Shown piece after piece: positions 36,065-44,000 of a stretch of 64,000 nucleotides of DNA; position 1 is the stretch's first letter, and every line of letters begins with the position of its first letter. Both the position numbers and the translations under genes were made by a program. The notes under the pieces were generated by a model, which ran no database searches, was not told the origin of the DNA, and saw nothing but the letters and a program-made list of their open reading frames with translations. The DNA is from Taishania sp037189645 (GTDB taxonomy: Bacteria > Bacteroidota > Bacteroidia > Flavobacteriales_D > Crocinitomicaceae), in contig JBBCIY010000005.1 in NCBI GenBank assembly GCA_037189645.1, positions 248,001 through 312,000 of the forward strand, given 5' to 3'.

Positions 36065-37300
36065 TTACTCGAACTCTGCACGTAGTATTTTAAAGACTTC
36101 TTCAATTGTTTCTTCTTCCAGATCCGTACGGTGAACCAGGTCTGCAACGCTGATCTCCAATACTGATTTTGCTGAATCACAACCGATTGCTTTCAATTCA
36201 TCAATGATCCATCCGTCGATTTCATCTGCGAATTCATCCAGGTCAACATCATCGATATCCACTTCACCTTCCCGGTAAACATCCAGCTCATACCCCGTTA
36301 AACGACCTGCCAGCTTGATGTTATATCCTCCTTTACCGATTGCCAGTGAAACCTGGTCAGGACGAAGGTAAACCCTTGCTCTTTTTTCTTCCTCTTCAAT
36401 TTCGATGGAAGAGATTTTAGCCGGTGACAACGCGCGCTGAATGAACAGCTGCGGATTGGTCGTAAAGTTGATAACGTCAATATTTTCGTTTCTCAGCTCA
36501 CGCACAATACCGTGAATACGGGATCCTTTCATCCCGACGCATGCCCCTACCGGGTCGATCCGGTCGTCGTAGGACTCAACTGCGACTTTCGCTCTTTCTC
36601 CCGGTTCACGAACAATTTTCTTGATCGTGATCAATCCGTCAAATACTTCCGGTACTTCCAGCTCGAACAGGCGTTCCAGGAACTCAGGAGCTGTTCTTGA
36701 AAGGATAATGGTCGGCTGGGAATTTCTCATGTCCACCTTCGATACCACTGCACGGATCGTTTCGCCTTTCTTGAAGTAATCAGACGGGATCTGCTCTGAT
36801 TTCGGCAGGATCAATTCATTTCCTTCATCATCCAGTACCAGGATCTCTTTCTTCCATACCTGGTAAACTTCTCCCGTAATGATCTCCCCGATCCGCTCTT
36901 TATATACCTTGTACAGGTTGTCTTTTTCCAGCTCCATGATCCTTGAGATCAGGTTCTGACGAAGCGACAGGATATTTCTGCGACCGAAATCCTCAAATTT
37001 GAATTCTTCCGTTACTTCCTCGCCGATCTCAAAATCCGGTTCGATCTTGATCGCGTCAGAGTAAGCGATCTCCGTATTCGGATCTTCTACTTCTCCGTCG
37101 TCAACAATCTCTTTGTTCAAGAATATCTGTACGTCTCCTTTATCAATGTTCACGACAATGTCAATGTGTTCGTCCGTATTGAACTTCTTTTTCAACATGG
37201 CACGGAAAACATCTTCCAGCACGTGCTGCATCGTTTGCTTGTCGATGCTTTTCAACTCTTTGAACTCCGAAAACGACTCTACTAATTCAAGGCTATTCAT
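36065..37300 (-). CDS. nusA: Transcription termination/antitermination protein NusA
   Basis: RNA polymerase-binding factor acting in pausing, termination and antitermination. The 411 residues have an N-terminal RNAP-binding domain (ELVESFSEFKELKSIDKQTM), an S1 domain (ITGEVYQVWKKEILVLDDEG), and KH1/KH2 domains (GACVGMKGSRIHGIVRELR; LAIGKGGYNIKLAGRLTGYE). A short C-terminal helical tail follows (TDLEEETIEEVFKILRAEFE). It lacks the duplicated acidic repeats of E. coli NusA, as is usual outside gammaproteobacteria. It starts 7 bases after the rimP stop. Confidence 0.96.
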   Translation of the reverse strand: MNSLELVESFSEFKELKSIDKQTMQHVLEDVFRAMLKKKFNTDEHIDIVVNIDKGDVQIFLNKEIVDDGEVEDPNTEIAYSDAIKIEPDFEIGEEVTEEFKFEDFGRRNILSLRQNLISRIMELEKDNLYKVYKERIGEIITGEVYQVWKKEILVLDDEGNELILPKSEQIPSDYFKKGETIRAVVSKVDMRNSQPTIILSRTAPEFLERLFELEVPEVFDGLITIKKIVREPGERAKVAVESYDDRIDPVGACVGMKGSRIHGIVRELRNENIDVINFTTNPQLFIQRALSPAKISSIEIEEEEKRARVYLRPDQVSLAIGKGGYNIKLAGRLTGYELDVYREGEVDIDDVDLDEFADEIDGWIIDELKAIGCDSAKSVLEISVADLVHRTDLEEETIEEVFKILRAEFE

Positions 37301-37307
37301 ATATTAC

Positions 37308-37784
37308 CTATTTAAATGAAATAACTATTTTAGTTTCCTTTATATTACTGAATGGCAGCTCATGCCGCTCGACAATAACTTCTTTCTTCTTTTTTCCTTC
37401 GATCTTCTCCTTGCGGGAATTCTCAAGAATGATCCGTTCTTCATTGGCATCCACCAAGACACCTTCAAGCTTCACTCCATCCTGCTTCACGACTTTTACC
37501 GTTCTGCCGATATTTTTCCTGTACTGGGGAAGCACTCTCAACGGGCGGTCCAATCCTGCCGAAGAAACGTTCAGCTCGAAATCCTGCTGTTCACGATCCA
37601 GGTTGTGTTCGATATTCCGTGAAACAGAAATGCAATCCTCCACGGAAACCCCTCCTTCGTACTTATCCAGCTCAACGGTAATGACATTGGATGAAGAAAT
37701 GGAAAGTTCCACCACAAACAAGCCATTGTCCAGCTCGGCAATGCGCTCGTTTATCAATTCCTCTACTTTTCCTTTGCTGATCAT
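37308..37784 (-). CDS. rimP: Ribosome maturation factor RimP
   Basis: 30S maturation factor. The 158 residues show the RimP pattern: VEELINERIAELDNGLFVV, VSVEDCISVSRNIEHNLDRE and the signature ELNVSSAGLDRPLRVLPQYR, with an SH3-like C-terminal domain (VKVVKQDGVKLEGVLVDANE). It is first in the operon with nusA and infB. Its leader, from a -7 box at 37848-37855, is about 60 bases and contains a terminator-like hairpin 15 bases before the ATG, unusual among the genes here. Confidence 0.93.
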   Translation of the reverse strand: MISKGKVEELINERIAELDNGLFVVELSISSSNVITVELDKYEGGVSVEDCISVSRNIEHNLDREQQDFELNVSSAGLDRPLRVLPQYRKNIGRTVKVVKQDGVKLEGVLVDANEERIILENSRKEKIEGKKKKEVIVERHELPFSNIKETKIVISFK

Positions 37785-37793
37785 CTTTAGTTA

Positions 37794-37819
37794 TAAAAAG
37801 AGGGGACTTTCGTCCCCTC
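37794..37819 (-). promoter_or_regulatory. Terminator-like hairpin in the rimP-nusA-infB leader (possible attenuator)
   Basis: On the minus strand, GAGGGGAC (37819-37812), a GAAA tetraloop and GTCCCCTC (37807-37800) form a perfect 8-bp stem, followed by five T (37799-37795). The rimP ATG is 15 bases further on. No minus-strand gene lies upstream within 5 kb, so it does not end another transcript. It sits inside the operon's own leader. Since NusA acts on intrinsic terminators, feedback on this operon is an attractive inference. Confidence 0.7.
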
Positions 37820-37847
37820 ATTCCTGCTCTTTATCTTAAATACGGTG

Positions 37848-37855
37848 CAAATATA
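37848..37855 (-). promoter_or_regulatory. Putative -7 promoter box TATATTTG for the rimP operon
   Basis: Exact TAnnTTTG match on the minus strand. Predicted start is about 37844, giving a 60-base leader that holds the hairpin at 37800-37819. Confidence 0.6.
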
Positions 37856-37949
37856 CGTATTTTTTTGAAAACTGCAATAATTTGTTGAAAAAATGTACGG
37901 AAAGCACTTTACCCGGAGCACTAAAAACCAGACTAATTTACTTTTTAAC

Positions 37950-37957
37950 TACTTTTG
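37950..37957 (+). promoter_or_regulatory. Putative -7 promoter box TACTTTTG for the glycosyltransferase gene
   Basis: Exact TAnnTTTG match ending 4 bases before the GTG start at 37962, so the predicted transcript would be leaderless or nearly so. Confidence 0.55.
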
Positions 37958-37961
37958 AAAC

Positions 37962-38957
37962 GTGAAAATTCTGATTGTCCGTTTTAGCTCTATTGGTGAT
38001 ATTGTACTCACAACCCCGATTGTGCGTGCCGTGCATGAGCAATTACCCGAAACAGAAATCCACTACATCACAAAGAAAGGATTTGCTTCCCTTTTGGCTG
38101 AGAATCCCAGGATCACAAAGCTGTATACGATCGAAAAATCTGTTTCCGAAGTCATTGATGAGCTGAAAGCAGAGCAATACGATTATGTAATTGATTTGCA
38201 CAAGAACATCCGTACGTTCCGCCTGAAACAAAAGCTGGGTGTGAAAAGCTATTCCTTTGACAAGCTGAATTTTCAAAAATGGCTGCTGGTCAACTTCAAG
38301 CGCCATAAAATGCCGGATGTTCATGTCGTGGACCGTTATTTTGGAGCTGTTCAACCCATCGGGGTGAAAAACGACCACAAGCCATGTGAACTGATTTTCA
38401 ATGCTTCCCATACAGTTGACACCTCTTCCGCTTTCGGACTGGATGCGAAAAAATACCTGGCGGTGGCGGTCGGAGCCCAGTTCGCAACGAAAACAATGCC
38501 GGAGCAACTGTTAACCACTGTTTTAGCCAACGTCGGTTACCCGATTGTTCTTCTAGGAGGCCCTACCGACACAGAACGGGGAAAAGCCCTGGAAGAAGCA
38601 TTAAAAACTCATCCCCATCCGGTTGTAAATGCGATCAACCGGTTTTCACTGCTCCAATCGGCTTCCATTGTAGCGCAGGCAAAAGCCATCCTTACACACG
38701 ATACAGGCCTGATGCACATTGCAACGGCGTTCGGCGTTCCGGTTATCAGCGTATGGGGGAATACTGTTCCGGAGCTGGGGATGTATCCCTATTATCCCAA
38801 CAATAAGGAGCGGTACAGCATTCACGAAGTGAAGAACCTGCCCTGCCGCCCGTGCTCTAAAATCGGTTATCAAAGCTGCCCGAAAAAACACTTCAACTGC
38901 ATGACCCTGCAGAATGAAGCGGCAATCATAGCGGATATAAACGAACGGATGAGCTAA
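37962..38957 (+). CDS. Glycosyltransferase family 9 protein (heptosyltransferase-like)
   Basis: A GT9-family enzyme, typically transferring heptose or a related sugar to the lipopolysaccharide core. The 331 residues start with GTG (MKILIVRFSSIGDIVLTTPI, the family's first strand-loop). VVAVGAQFATK-like donor-site features (LAVAVGAQFATKTMPEQLL), PIVLLGGPTDTERGKAL and ILTHDTGLMHIATAFGVPVI follow. A Cys-rich tail (LPCRPCSKIGYQSCPKKHF) is common in Bacteroidota members. Sugar and acceptor are unknown. It is divergent from the rimP operon. Confidence 0.9.
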   Translation: MKILIVRFSSIGDIVLTTPIVRAVHEQLPETEIHYITKKGFASLLAENPRITKLYTIEKSVSEVIDELKAEQYDYVIDLHKNIRTFRLKQKLGVKSYSFDKLNFQKWLLVNFKRHKMPDVHVVDRYFGAVQPIGVKNDHKPCELIFNASHTVDTSSAFGLDAKKYLAVAVGAQFATKTMPEQLLTTVLANVGYPIVLLGGPTDTERGKALEEALKTHPHPVVNAINRFSLLQSASIVAQAKAILTHDTGLMHIATAFGVPVISVWGNTVPELGMYPYYPNNKERYSIHEVKNLPCRPCSKIGYQSCPKKHFNCMTLQNEAAIIADINERMS

Positions 38958-39024
38958 CAGCGGGGCCATTCGTTGTGGCAGGATGAATTTTCATTCTAAA
39001 AAATAACGCGAAAGAGGTTTTCAT

Positions 39025-39032
39025 TATCTTTG
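39025..39032 (+). promoter_or_regulatory. Putative -7 promoter box TATCTTTG
   Basis: Exact TAnnTTTG match, 18 bases before the phosphoribosyltransferase ATG at 39051. It also argues that the ATG, not the upstream TTG at 39030, is the start. Confidence 0.55.
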
Positions 39033-39050
39033 TGGAAAATCAGCAACCCG

Positions 39051-39548
39051 ATGAAACAAGTCATTCTTACACATACGCAGATCGAGCAGAAAATCAACCG
39101 GCTGGCCTTTCAGTTAATCGAAAACACATTTGAATTGGACACGATCTACATCGGGGGAATTACCGGGAACGGGATCATCCTGGCTGAAAAACTGAAAAGG
39201 ATCATCGAACGCAATTCGGAGCAGAAAATCCTTCTTTTTGAAGTGATCCTGGACAAGGAAAACCCGCTTTCAAAGCCGATCGAACTGACGATCGATGCAA
39301 ATGAGCTGGAGGGGAAAACAGTGATCCTGGTTGATGATGTACTCAATTCCGGCAAAACGATGCAATACGGATTGATGAAAATATTAGAACAACCGGTCCA
39401 TAAGATCTATACGGTCGTACTGGTGGACAGAAAGCACAGGCGATACCCGATCAAAGCGAATTTTTTCGGATTGCGCCTGACAACTATTTTGAAAGATCAT
39501 GTAGAAGTATCACTGGCTGATGAAAATTACTCGGCACAATTATTTTGA
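39051..39548 (+). CDS. Phosphoribosyltransferase family protein (PyrR-like)
   Basis: A type I PRTase-fold protein. From the ATG at 39051 (MKQVILTHTQIEQKINRLAF) it has 165 residues. The PRPP-binding motif is VILVDDVLNSGKTMQYGL (about 95-112), with YIGGITGNGIILAEKLKRI before it and VYTVVLVDRKHRRYPIKANF after it. This layout resembles PyrR/uracil phosphoribosyltransferase-type proteins. No pyrimidine gene is adjacent and I saw no PyrR-binding RNA element, so the substrate is open. Confidence 0.85.
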   Translation: MKQVILTHTQIEQKINRLAFQLIENTFELDTIYIGGITGNGIILAEKLKRIIERNSEQKILLFEVILDKENPLSKPIELTIDANELEGKTVILVDDVLNSGKTMQYGLMKILEQPVHKIYTVVLVDRKHRRYPIKANFFGLRLTTILKDHVEVSLADENYSAQLF

Positions 39549-39608
39549 ATCCGGGGCAAAAGTTTAATGTTCAGTGTTGAAAGTTTTTAAAGTTATAGTG
39601 CCAGCGGA

Positions 39609-40412
39609 ATGAAAAAAACAACCGAAGCGGATTCATTGTACGACGGGTTGGAAAACCTCTCCACCCTGGAGTTGCTGACCAATATCAACCGTGAAGATAA
39701 AAAAGTAGCGGAAGCCGTTGAGCAGGAAATCCCCAACATCAAAGCATTTGTAGACGCCTGCTGCGAACGGATGAAAAACGGGGGGCGTTTGTTCTACATC
39801 GGAGCGGGAACAAGCGGGCGCCTGGGAATTGTGGACGCAAGTGAATGTCCGCCTACGTTCGGAGTACCTCACGGAAAAGTGGTCGGGATCATTGCAGGTG
39901 GAGATACAGCTATCCGGAAGGCGGTGGAATTTGCGGAAGACGATACGGAGCAGGGCTGGAAGGACCTGCAGGAATATGACATCAACCCGGCTGATACAGT
40001 GGTGGGAATCGCGGCTTCGGGAACAACACCCTACGTGATCGGGGCAATCAAAAAAGCGAATGAAAACGGCTTACTGACCGCTTCTGTTTCCTGCAACCCG
40101 GGGAACCCGCTCGCACAGCTGGCACACTATGCCATCACACCGGAAGTCGGGCCTGAATTCGTCACCGGGAGCACACGCATGAAATCGGGAACGGCACAAA
40201 AACTGGTGTTGAACATGATTTCTACTTCATTGATGATCAAGCTCGGCCATGTAAAGGGCAACAAGATGGTAGACATGCAGCTGAGCAACAATAAGCTGGT
40301 TGACCGGGGAGTAAAAATGATCGTCAGCCAGACCGGGATCTCTTACGAAGAAGCTGAAAAGCTGCTGAAAACGCATGGATCGGTGAGGAAGGTGGTGGAA
40401 CTCTTAAAATAA
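39609..40412 (+). CDS. murQ: N-acetylmuramic acid 6-phosphate etherase
   Basis: SIS-domain enzyme that cleaves the lactyl ether of MurNAc-6-phosphate in peptidoglycan recycling. The 267 residues contain GAGTSGRLGIVDASECPPTF (with the catalytic Glu region), GDTAIRKAVEFAEDD, GIAASGTTPYVIGAIKKA, EVGPEFVTGSTRMKSGTAQK and the C-terminal helical tail. Slightly shorter than the E. coli protein. Stand-alone here: no MurNAc transporter or AnmK beside it, although an LD-carboxypeptidase and a SpoIID-like protein occur elsewhere in the window. Confidence 0.94.
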   Translation: MKKTTEADSLYDGLENLSTLELLTNINREDKKVAEAVEQEIPNIKAFVDACCERMKNGGRLFYIGAGTSGRLGIVDASECPPTFGVPHGKVVGIIAGGDTAIRKAVEFAEDDTEQGWKDLQEYDINPADTVVGIAASGTTPYVIGAIKKANENGLLTASVSCNPGNPLAQLAHYAITPEVGPEFVTGSTRMKSGTAQKLVLNMISTSLMIKLGHVKGNKMVDMQLSNNKLVDRGVKMIVSQTGISYEEAEKLLKTHGSVRKVVELLK

Positions 40413-40444
40413 TCCTAATTCTCTCTTTTAATATCTTGAAAAAT

Positions 40445-41149
40445 ATGAAATTTACGTTCTTCTTATTTATACTGTCAATTCAAAGTATATGGGGACAAAT
40501 GTCAATCCTTGATATCCGTGAAGGATTATTGGGGCAACCGTTAGAAAATACGGTCATATACATCAAAGACTATCATACTCAATCCATGGATACGGTTTAT
40601 TTACTGAACGCAACAAGTTATGGAATCAATTTTCCCAATAACACGACAGTATTTGACATTACAGTTTCACACCCTTCTCTGAAATACAAGTCCAGAAGTT
40701 TTCAACTAACCTATTATCACCGTAACAAACAAATCATCTACCTTTATCCAACTGATGAACTGGAACGGGAATATACTGAGCAACGGAAAAAAGAATCAGC
40801 CATCCTTAGCAATGCAACAGGAAATCAATTCAATACTGCATCTTATCAAGAAGCTGAATTTATCGGAGGAGAGAGCAAAATGCGTGAGTTCTTAAACCAA
40901 TCTATCGTATACCCAATAGAAGCGTATGACAACAATCTATCCGGGAAGTCTGTTATCCGGTTCGCTGTTGAAAAAGATGGGAGTATTTCAATAACAAACA
41001 CACCTAAAACTTCTGGTATTGAACTATTTGACGACGAAGCAAAACGGGTAATCCGTTCAATGCCCAACTGGAACCCGGAAACTGATGAAAACGGAAATAC
41101 GAGGAAAGCATTTTTTTCAATACCTGTCAACTTCAGCTCTAAATTCTGA
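40445..41149 (+). CDS. Exported TonB C-terminal domain-like protein
   Basis: A 234-residue protein starting at the ATG 40445, with a signal peptide (MKFTFFLFILSIQSIWGQ). A middle region of strand type (NTVIYIKDYHTQSMDTVYLL) leads to a C-terminal TonB-like domain: EAEFIGGESKMREFLNQSIV, YPIEAYDNNLSGKSVIRFAV and RVIRSMPNWNPETDENG. Such TonB-C domains attached to secreted Bacteroidota proteins are common and are not the inner-membrane energy transducer. Codon use looks more AT-rich by eye than the flanking murQ and ribE, which may mark a younger gene. Confidence 0.75.
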   Translation: MKFTFFLFILSIQSIWGQMSILDIREGLLGQPLENTVIYIKDYHTQSMDTVYLLNATSYGINFPNNTTVFDITVSHPSLKYKSRSFQLTYYHRNKQIIYLYPTDELEREYTEQRKKESAILSNATGNQFNTASYQEAEFIGGESKMREFLNQSIVYPIEAYDNNLSGKSVIRFAVEKDGSISITNTPKTSGIELFDDEAKRVIRSMPNWNPETDENGNTRKAFFSIPVNFSSKF

Positions 41150-41237
41150 ATCACAATATACCCGTGTGATTACATGGCTGTTCCCCGAGTAATCATTCCC
41201 CACCTGGAGGATGCCCATCCATGAACCGGATTTTCCC

Positions 41238-41245
41238 TATCTTTG
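41238..41245 (+). promoter_or_regulatory. Putative -7 promoter box TATCTTTG for ribE
   Basis: Exact TAnnTTTG match, 19 bases before the ATG at 41265. It excludes the upstream ATG at 41211 as the start on this transcript. No FMN-riboswitch-like element is visible in the roughly 16-base leader. Confidence 0.55.
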
Positions 41246-41264
41246 TACTTCCAAATTTCAAGCT

Positions 41265-41855
41265 ATGTTTACAGGAATCGTTGAGCAGACAGGAATCATC
41301 AGAAACATCACAAAGGAAAATGACAACATCCATTTTGAAGTTGCTGCCGACTTTGTCAATGAATTAAAGATCGACCAGAGCGTAGCGCACAACGGCTGTT
41401 GTTTAACAGTGGTCGCACTCACAGAAGACAGCTATACCGTTACCGCGATCCGTGAAACATTGAACAAAACCAATTTAGGGGACTGGAAAACAGGTACACG
41501 TGTCAACCTGGAGCGCTGCATGGTAATGAACGGACGCCTGGACGGACACATTGTGCAGGGGCATGTGGATACTACCGCAGAATGCATCGCTATTGAACCC
41601 CAGAACGGAAGCTGGAAATTTACGTTTGCTTACAACACCCCTGACGTAACTGTTGAAAAAGGGTCGATCACCGTCAACGGGACGAGCTTAACGGTTGCCG
41701 ATTCGAACGACCGGTCCTTCTCAGTCTACATCATTCCGTACACATACGAATTCACAAATTTCAATCAATTAAAAGTTGGTGATAAAGTCAACCTGGAATT
41801 CGATATTATCGGGAAATACGTCGCAAAGCTGTTGAACAGGAATCAGCAGCACTAA
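41265..41855 (+). CDS. ribE: Riboflavin synthase, alpha chain
   Basis: Converts two 6,7-dimethyl-8-ribityllumazine molecules to riboflavin. From the ATG at 41265 (MFTGIVEQTGIIRNI) it has 196 residues, the usual length. Two homologous beta-barrels are visible: SVAHNGCCLTVVALTEDSYT in the N-half and GSITVNGTSLTVADSNDRSF in the C-half, with RLDGHIVQGHVDTTAECIAI between. The upstream frame extension of 18 codons lies across the promoter box. Monocistronic. Confidence 0.96.
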   Translation: MFTGIVEQTGIIRNITKENDNIHFEVAADFVNELKIDQSVAHNGCCLTVVALTEDSYTVTAIRETLNKTNLGDWKTGTRVNLERCMVMNGRLDGHIVQGHVDTTAECIAIEPQNGSWKFTFAYNTPDVTVEKGSITVNGTSLTVADSNDRSFSVYIIPYTYEFTNFNQLKVGDKVNLEFDIIGKYVAKLLNRNQQH

Positions 41856-41984
41856 CGTTTCGGAGGGTGTATTTTCATCTTACGGAAATTCATTAACGAA
41901 AATACAGGATCTGTTTATCAGGTCGTTGAAATTTGTCCGCGACACTGGCATGGCTATGTGCCCGGACCGGTTCATTTCCGCTCC

Positions 41985-43370
41985 CTATTCTTCTTTCCTG
42001 AACTTGAAACTTGCTTTTCCCTGGAAAAAATCCATTTCTTTTTCCTCTGTCTTAAAGATCATTTTGATTTTGGCAGGGTCAAACCTGAATGTATGGTTTT
42101 CATAAGCATCCAAAGGGAAGGCGCTTTGCCCTTCTGCCTGTGCCATTAACAAATTACCTTTTTTGAAAACCGTTATCGCAAGCGGTAATTCCCCGCTTGT
42201 ATAAATACCGGCATATTTTTCCAGCTCTTCGGAAGTAAGGTTCACGGATCTTAAATTTTCTTTATCCAAAGGCTCATTATACAGTATGCTCCTGACTTCC
42301 GGTGCTGGCAAAGCTGTAAGCCCGGTAGCATTGTTCTGAAGAATAATGATTGTTTTGTCGTTATCCAGATGCCGCTCTATGAAGGTGACATAACCTGCCC
42401 ATCCTCCTGAATGATTGACGATCTTCCCATATTTTTCCGGATTCCCGACTGTCCATCCGAATCCATACCCGGTTTCTTTTCCATCCCTGGTGGTCACAGA
42501 GCTAAAAATAAGCGCTTTATCTTCTGAATTTACCAGCTTTTCGGAATACAAGGCCCTGTCCCACTTCAACAAATCCCCGGTTGTGGAATTGACCATTCCG
42601 TCACCTACGATTCCGTCCAGGTAATAGGTATAAAATTCCTTTCCGAACGTATTGGTAAGCACTTTGTTGCCCAAGCTGTCACTGACATAACCCAGCGCAT
42701 AGTTCTCAATTCTTTTTGGTTCAAACCGGCTTCTATAGACCAACGTGTTCTTCATCCCTAATGGCTGAAAGATCGTTTCATCCAGGAACTGTCCAAATGT
42801 CTTACCAGAAACCTTTTCTATGATCAGTCCCAACAACGCGTAGCCTGTATTGCTATACTCGTATTTTTCGCCCGGCTGGAAATCCGCGTTTGGTTTGTAC
42901 TTTACCAGTTCACCAACAACATCCTGATTGGCAGCAAATTTCGTTTTGTCCCATTTTGCTTCAAAAAGCTCCATATAATCAGGCAGTCCTCCTGTGTGGT
43001 TAAGCAGGTTCCGGATGCTGATATCCCCGTAAAAACTTAATTCAGGAATGTATTTTGAAATGTGATCATCATAGTTCAACTTGCCTTGTTTTTCCAGCAA
43101 AACTATCCCCATGGCAGTAAATTGTTTTGAAACGGAGGCCAGTTCGAAGATTGTCTGGCTGTTCAGCTTCTGCCCTGTTTCCTCATTGGCCAGGCCATAG
43201 CTTTTTTCAAACAGTATTTCCCCTTTGTCCGCAACCAGGACATTTCCATTGAACATTCCCTTGTCAAAGAGTGTATTAAACAAACTATCAAGGCGCTCTT
43301 CTCCTGGAGATTGACCAAAAGCAACGATTGAACTGCATACAACAATGATCACTAAAACGGTTCTTTTCAT
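41985..43370 (-). CDS. Serine hydrolase, class C beta-lactamase family
   Basis: Exported penicillin-binding-protein-like esterase or peptidase. The 461 residues have a signal peptide (MKRTVLVIIVVCSSIVAFGQ), the SxxK nucleophile S79-V-S-K82 (FELASVSKQFTAMG), a YxN motif (YEYSNTGYALLG) and an HxG motif (VNHSGGWAGYVTF). A C-terminal lipocalin-like extension of about 110 residues (LEKYAGIYTSGELPLAITVF) follows. Family members range from beta-lactamases to D-amino-acid peptidases and esterases, so resistance should not be assumed. The flanks 41856-41984 and 43371-43462 hold no gene. Confidence 0.9.
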   Translation of the reverse strand: MKRTVLVIIVVCSSIVAFGQSPGEERLDSLFNTLFDKGMFNGNVLVADKGEILFEKSYGLANEETGQKLNSQTIFELASVSKQFTAMGIVLLEKQGKLNYDDHISKYIPELSFYGDISIRNLLNHTGGLPDYMELFEAKWDKTKFAANQDVVGELVKYKPNADFQPGEKYEYSNTGYALLGLIIEKVSGKTFGQFLDETIFQPLGMKNTLVYRSRFEPKRIENYALGYVSDSLGNKVLTNTFGKEFYTYYLDGIVGDGMVNSTTGDLLKWDRALYSEKLVNSEDKALIFSSVTTRDGKETGYGFGWTVGNPEKYGKIVNHSGGWAGYVTFIERHLDNDKTIIILQNNATGLTALPAPEVRSILYNEPLDKENLRSVNLTSEELEKYAGIYTSGELPLAITVFKKGNLLMAQAEGQSAFPLDAYENHTFRFDPAKIKMIFKTEEKEMDFFQGKASFKFRKEE

Positions 43371-43462
43371 CTCGTGCTGTATATTTTAGTATGCCTGTCG
43401 CTCATTTCAAAACTTTTTCATTCTGAATACTGCGCGACTTACCGCTTCCGGAATTTAAAAAA

Positions 43463-43999
43463 CTACCTCCATTGCTTCAGGATCCTTTTCTCGGAATTCT
43501 TTACGAAACGTTTCATTACTGAATCCCGGTCAGAAATATTGTTGCATTTGATCTGGTCGATCGCTACAAACTCCCCGTTGCGGTAGAATGCGAATTCGAA
43601 TGTCACGGAAACCGCCGCGTTGCGGTAAATCTCACGCAAGGTTCCCTGGTCCAGCTTTTCAGCAAACGAATAGTTTGTAGTTGACGGCTTGTATTTCCGG
43701 TCATACCCTCTTACCGAAACGATCACATACGTATCAAACCCTTTTTCTTTCAACAGGGTGGAAAGCGAATCACTTGCCAATACGGTAGAACTTTCACCTG
43801 TACGGACGTAATTTACCGAAGGTGTCGCCTTTACATTGTAGTCGTTGAGCAGGCTCGTCAATGTACTTTCGATGGTGAAACGGTCTTCAGGCTTGTCAAA
43901 CTGACCCACCACTACGACGTTTCTCAGTTTTAAGTTCTTCAACTGCGAGAAGGAAGTTACAGAAAGTAACGAAAACAATAAGATCACAGCATATTTCAT
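43463..43999 (-). CDS. Hypothetical secreted protein downstream of metF
   Basis: A 178-residue exported protein: signal peptide MKYAVILLFSLLSVTSFSQ, then KLRNVVVVGQFDKPEDRFTI, ESTLTSLLNDYNVKATPSVN and DTYVIVSVRGYDRKYKPST. This is an alpha/beta pattern resembling periplasmic domains that sense or bind small ligands, but I do not recognise a family. Its ATG is one base after the metF stop, so it is translated from the metF transcript. Confidence 0.75.
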   Translation of the reverse strand: MKYAVILLFSLLSVTSFSQLKNLKLRNVVVVGQFDKPEDRFTIESTLTSLLNDYNVKATPSVNYVRTGESSTVLASDSLSTLLKEKGFDTYVIVSVRGYDRKYKPSTTNYSFAEKLDQGTLREIYRNAAVSVTFEFAFYRNGEFVAIDQIKCNNISDRDSVMKRFVKNSEKRILKQWR

Positions 44000-44000
44000 A

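Noticed and set aside
41150..41264. Search for an FMN riboswitch before ribE
   Set aside because: The -7 box at 41238 leaves a leader of about 16 bases, too short for a riboswitch, and no conserved FMN-element blocks are visible.
41985..43370. Serine hydrolase as an acquired beta-lactamase
   Set aside because: The class C fold motifs are shared with esterases and peptidases; the lipocalin-like C-terminal domain points to the latter, and there are no mobile elements nearby.
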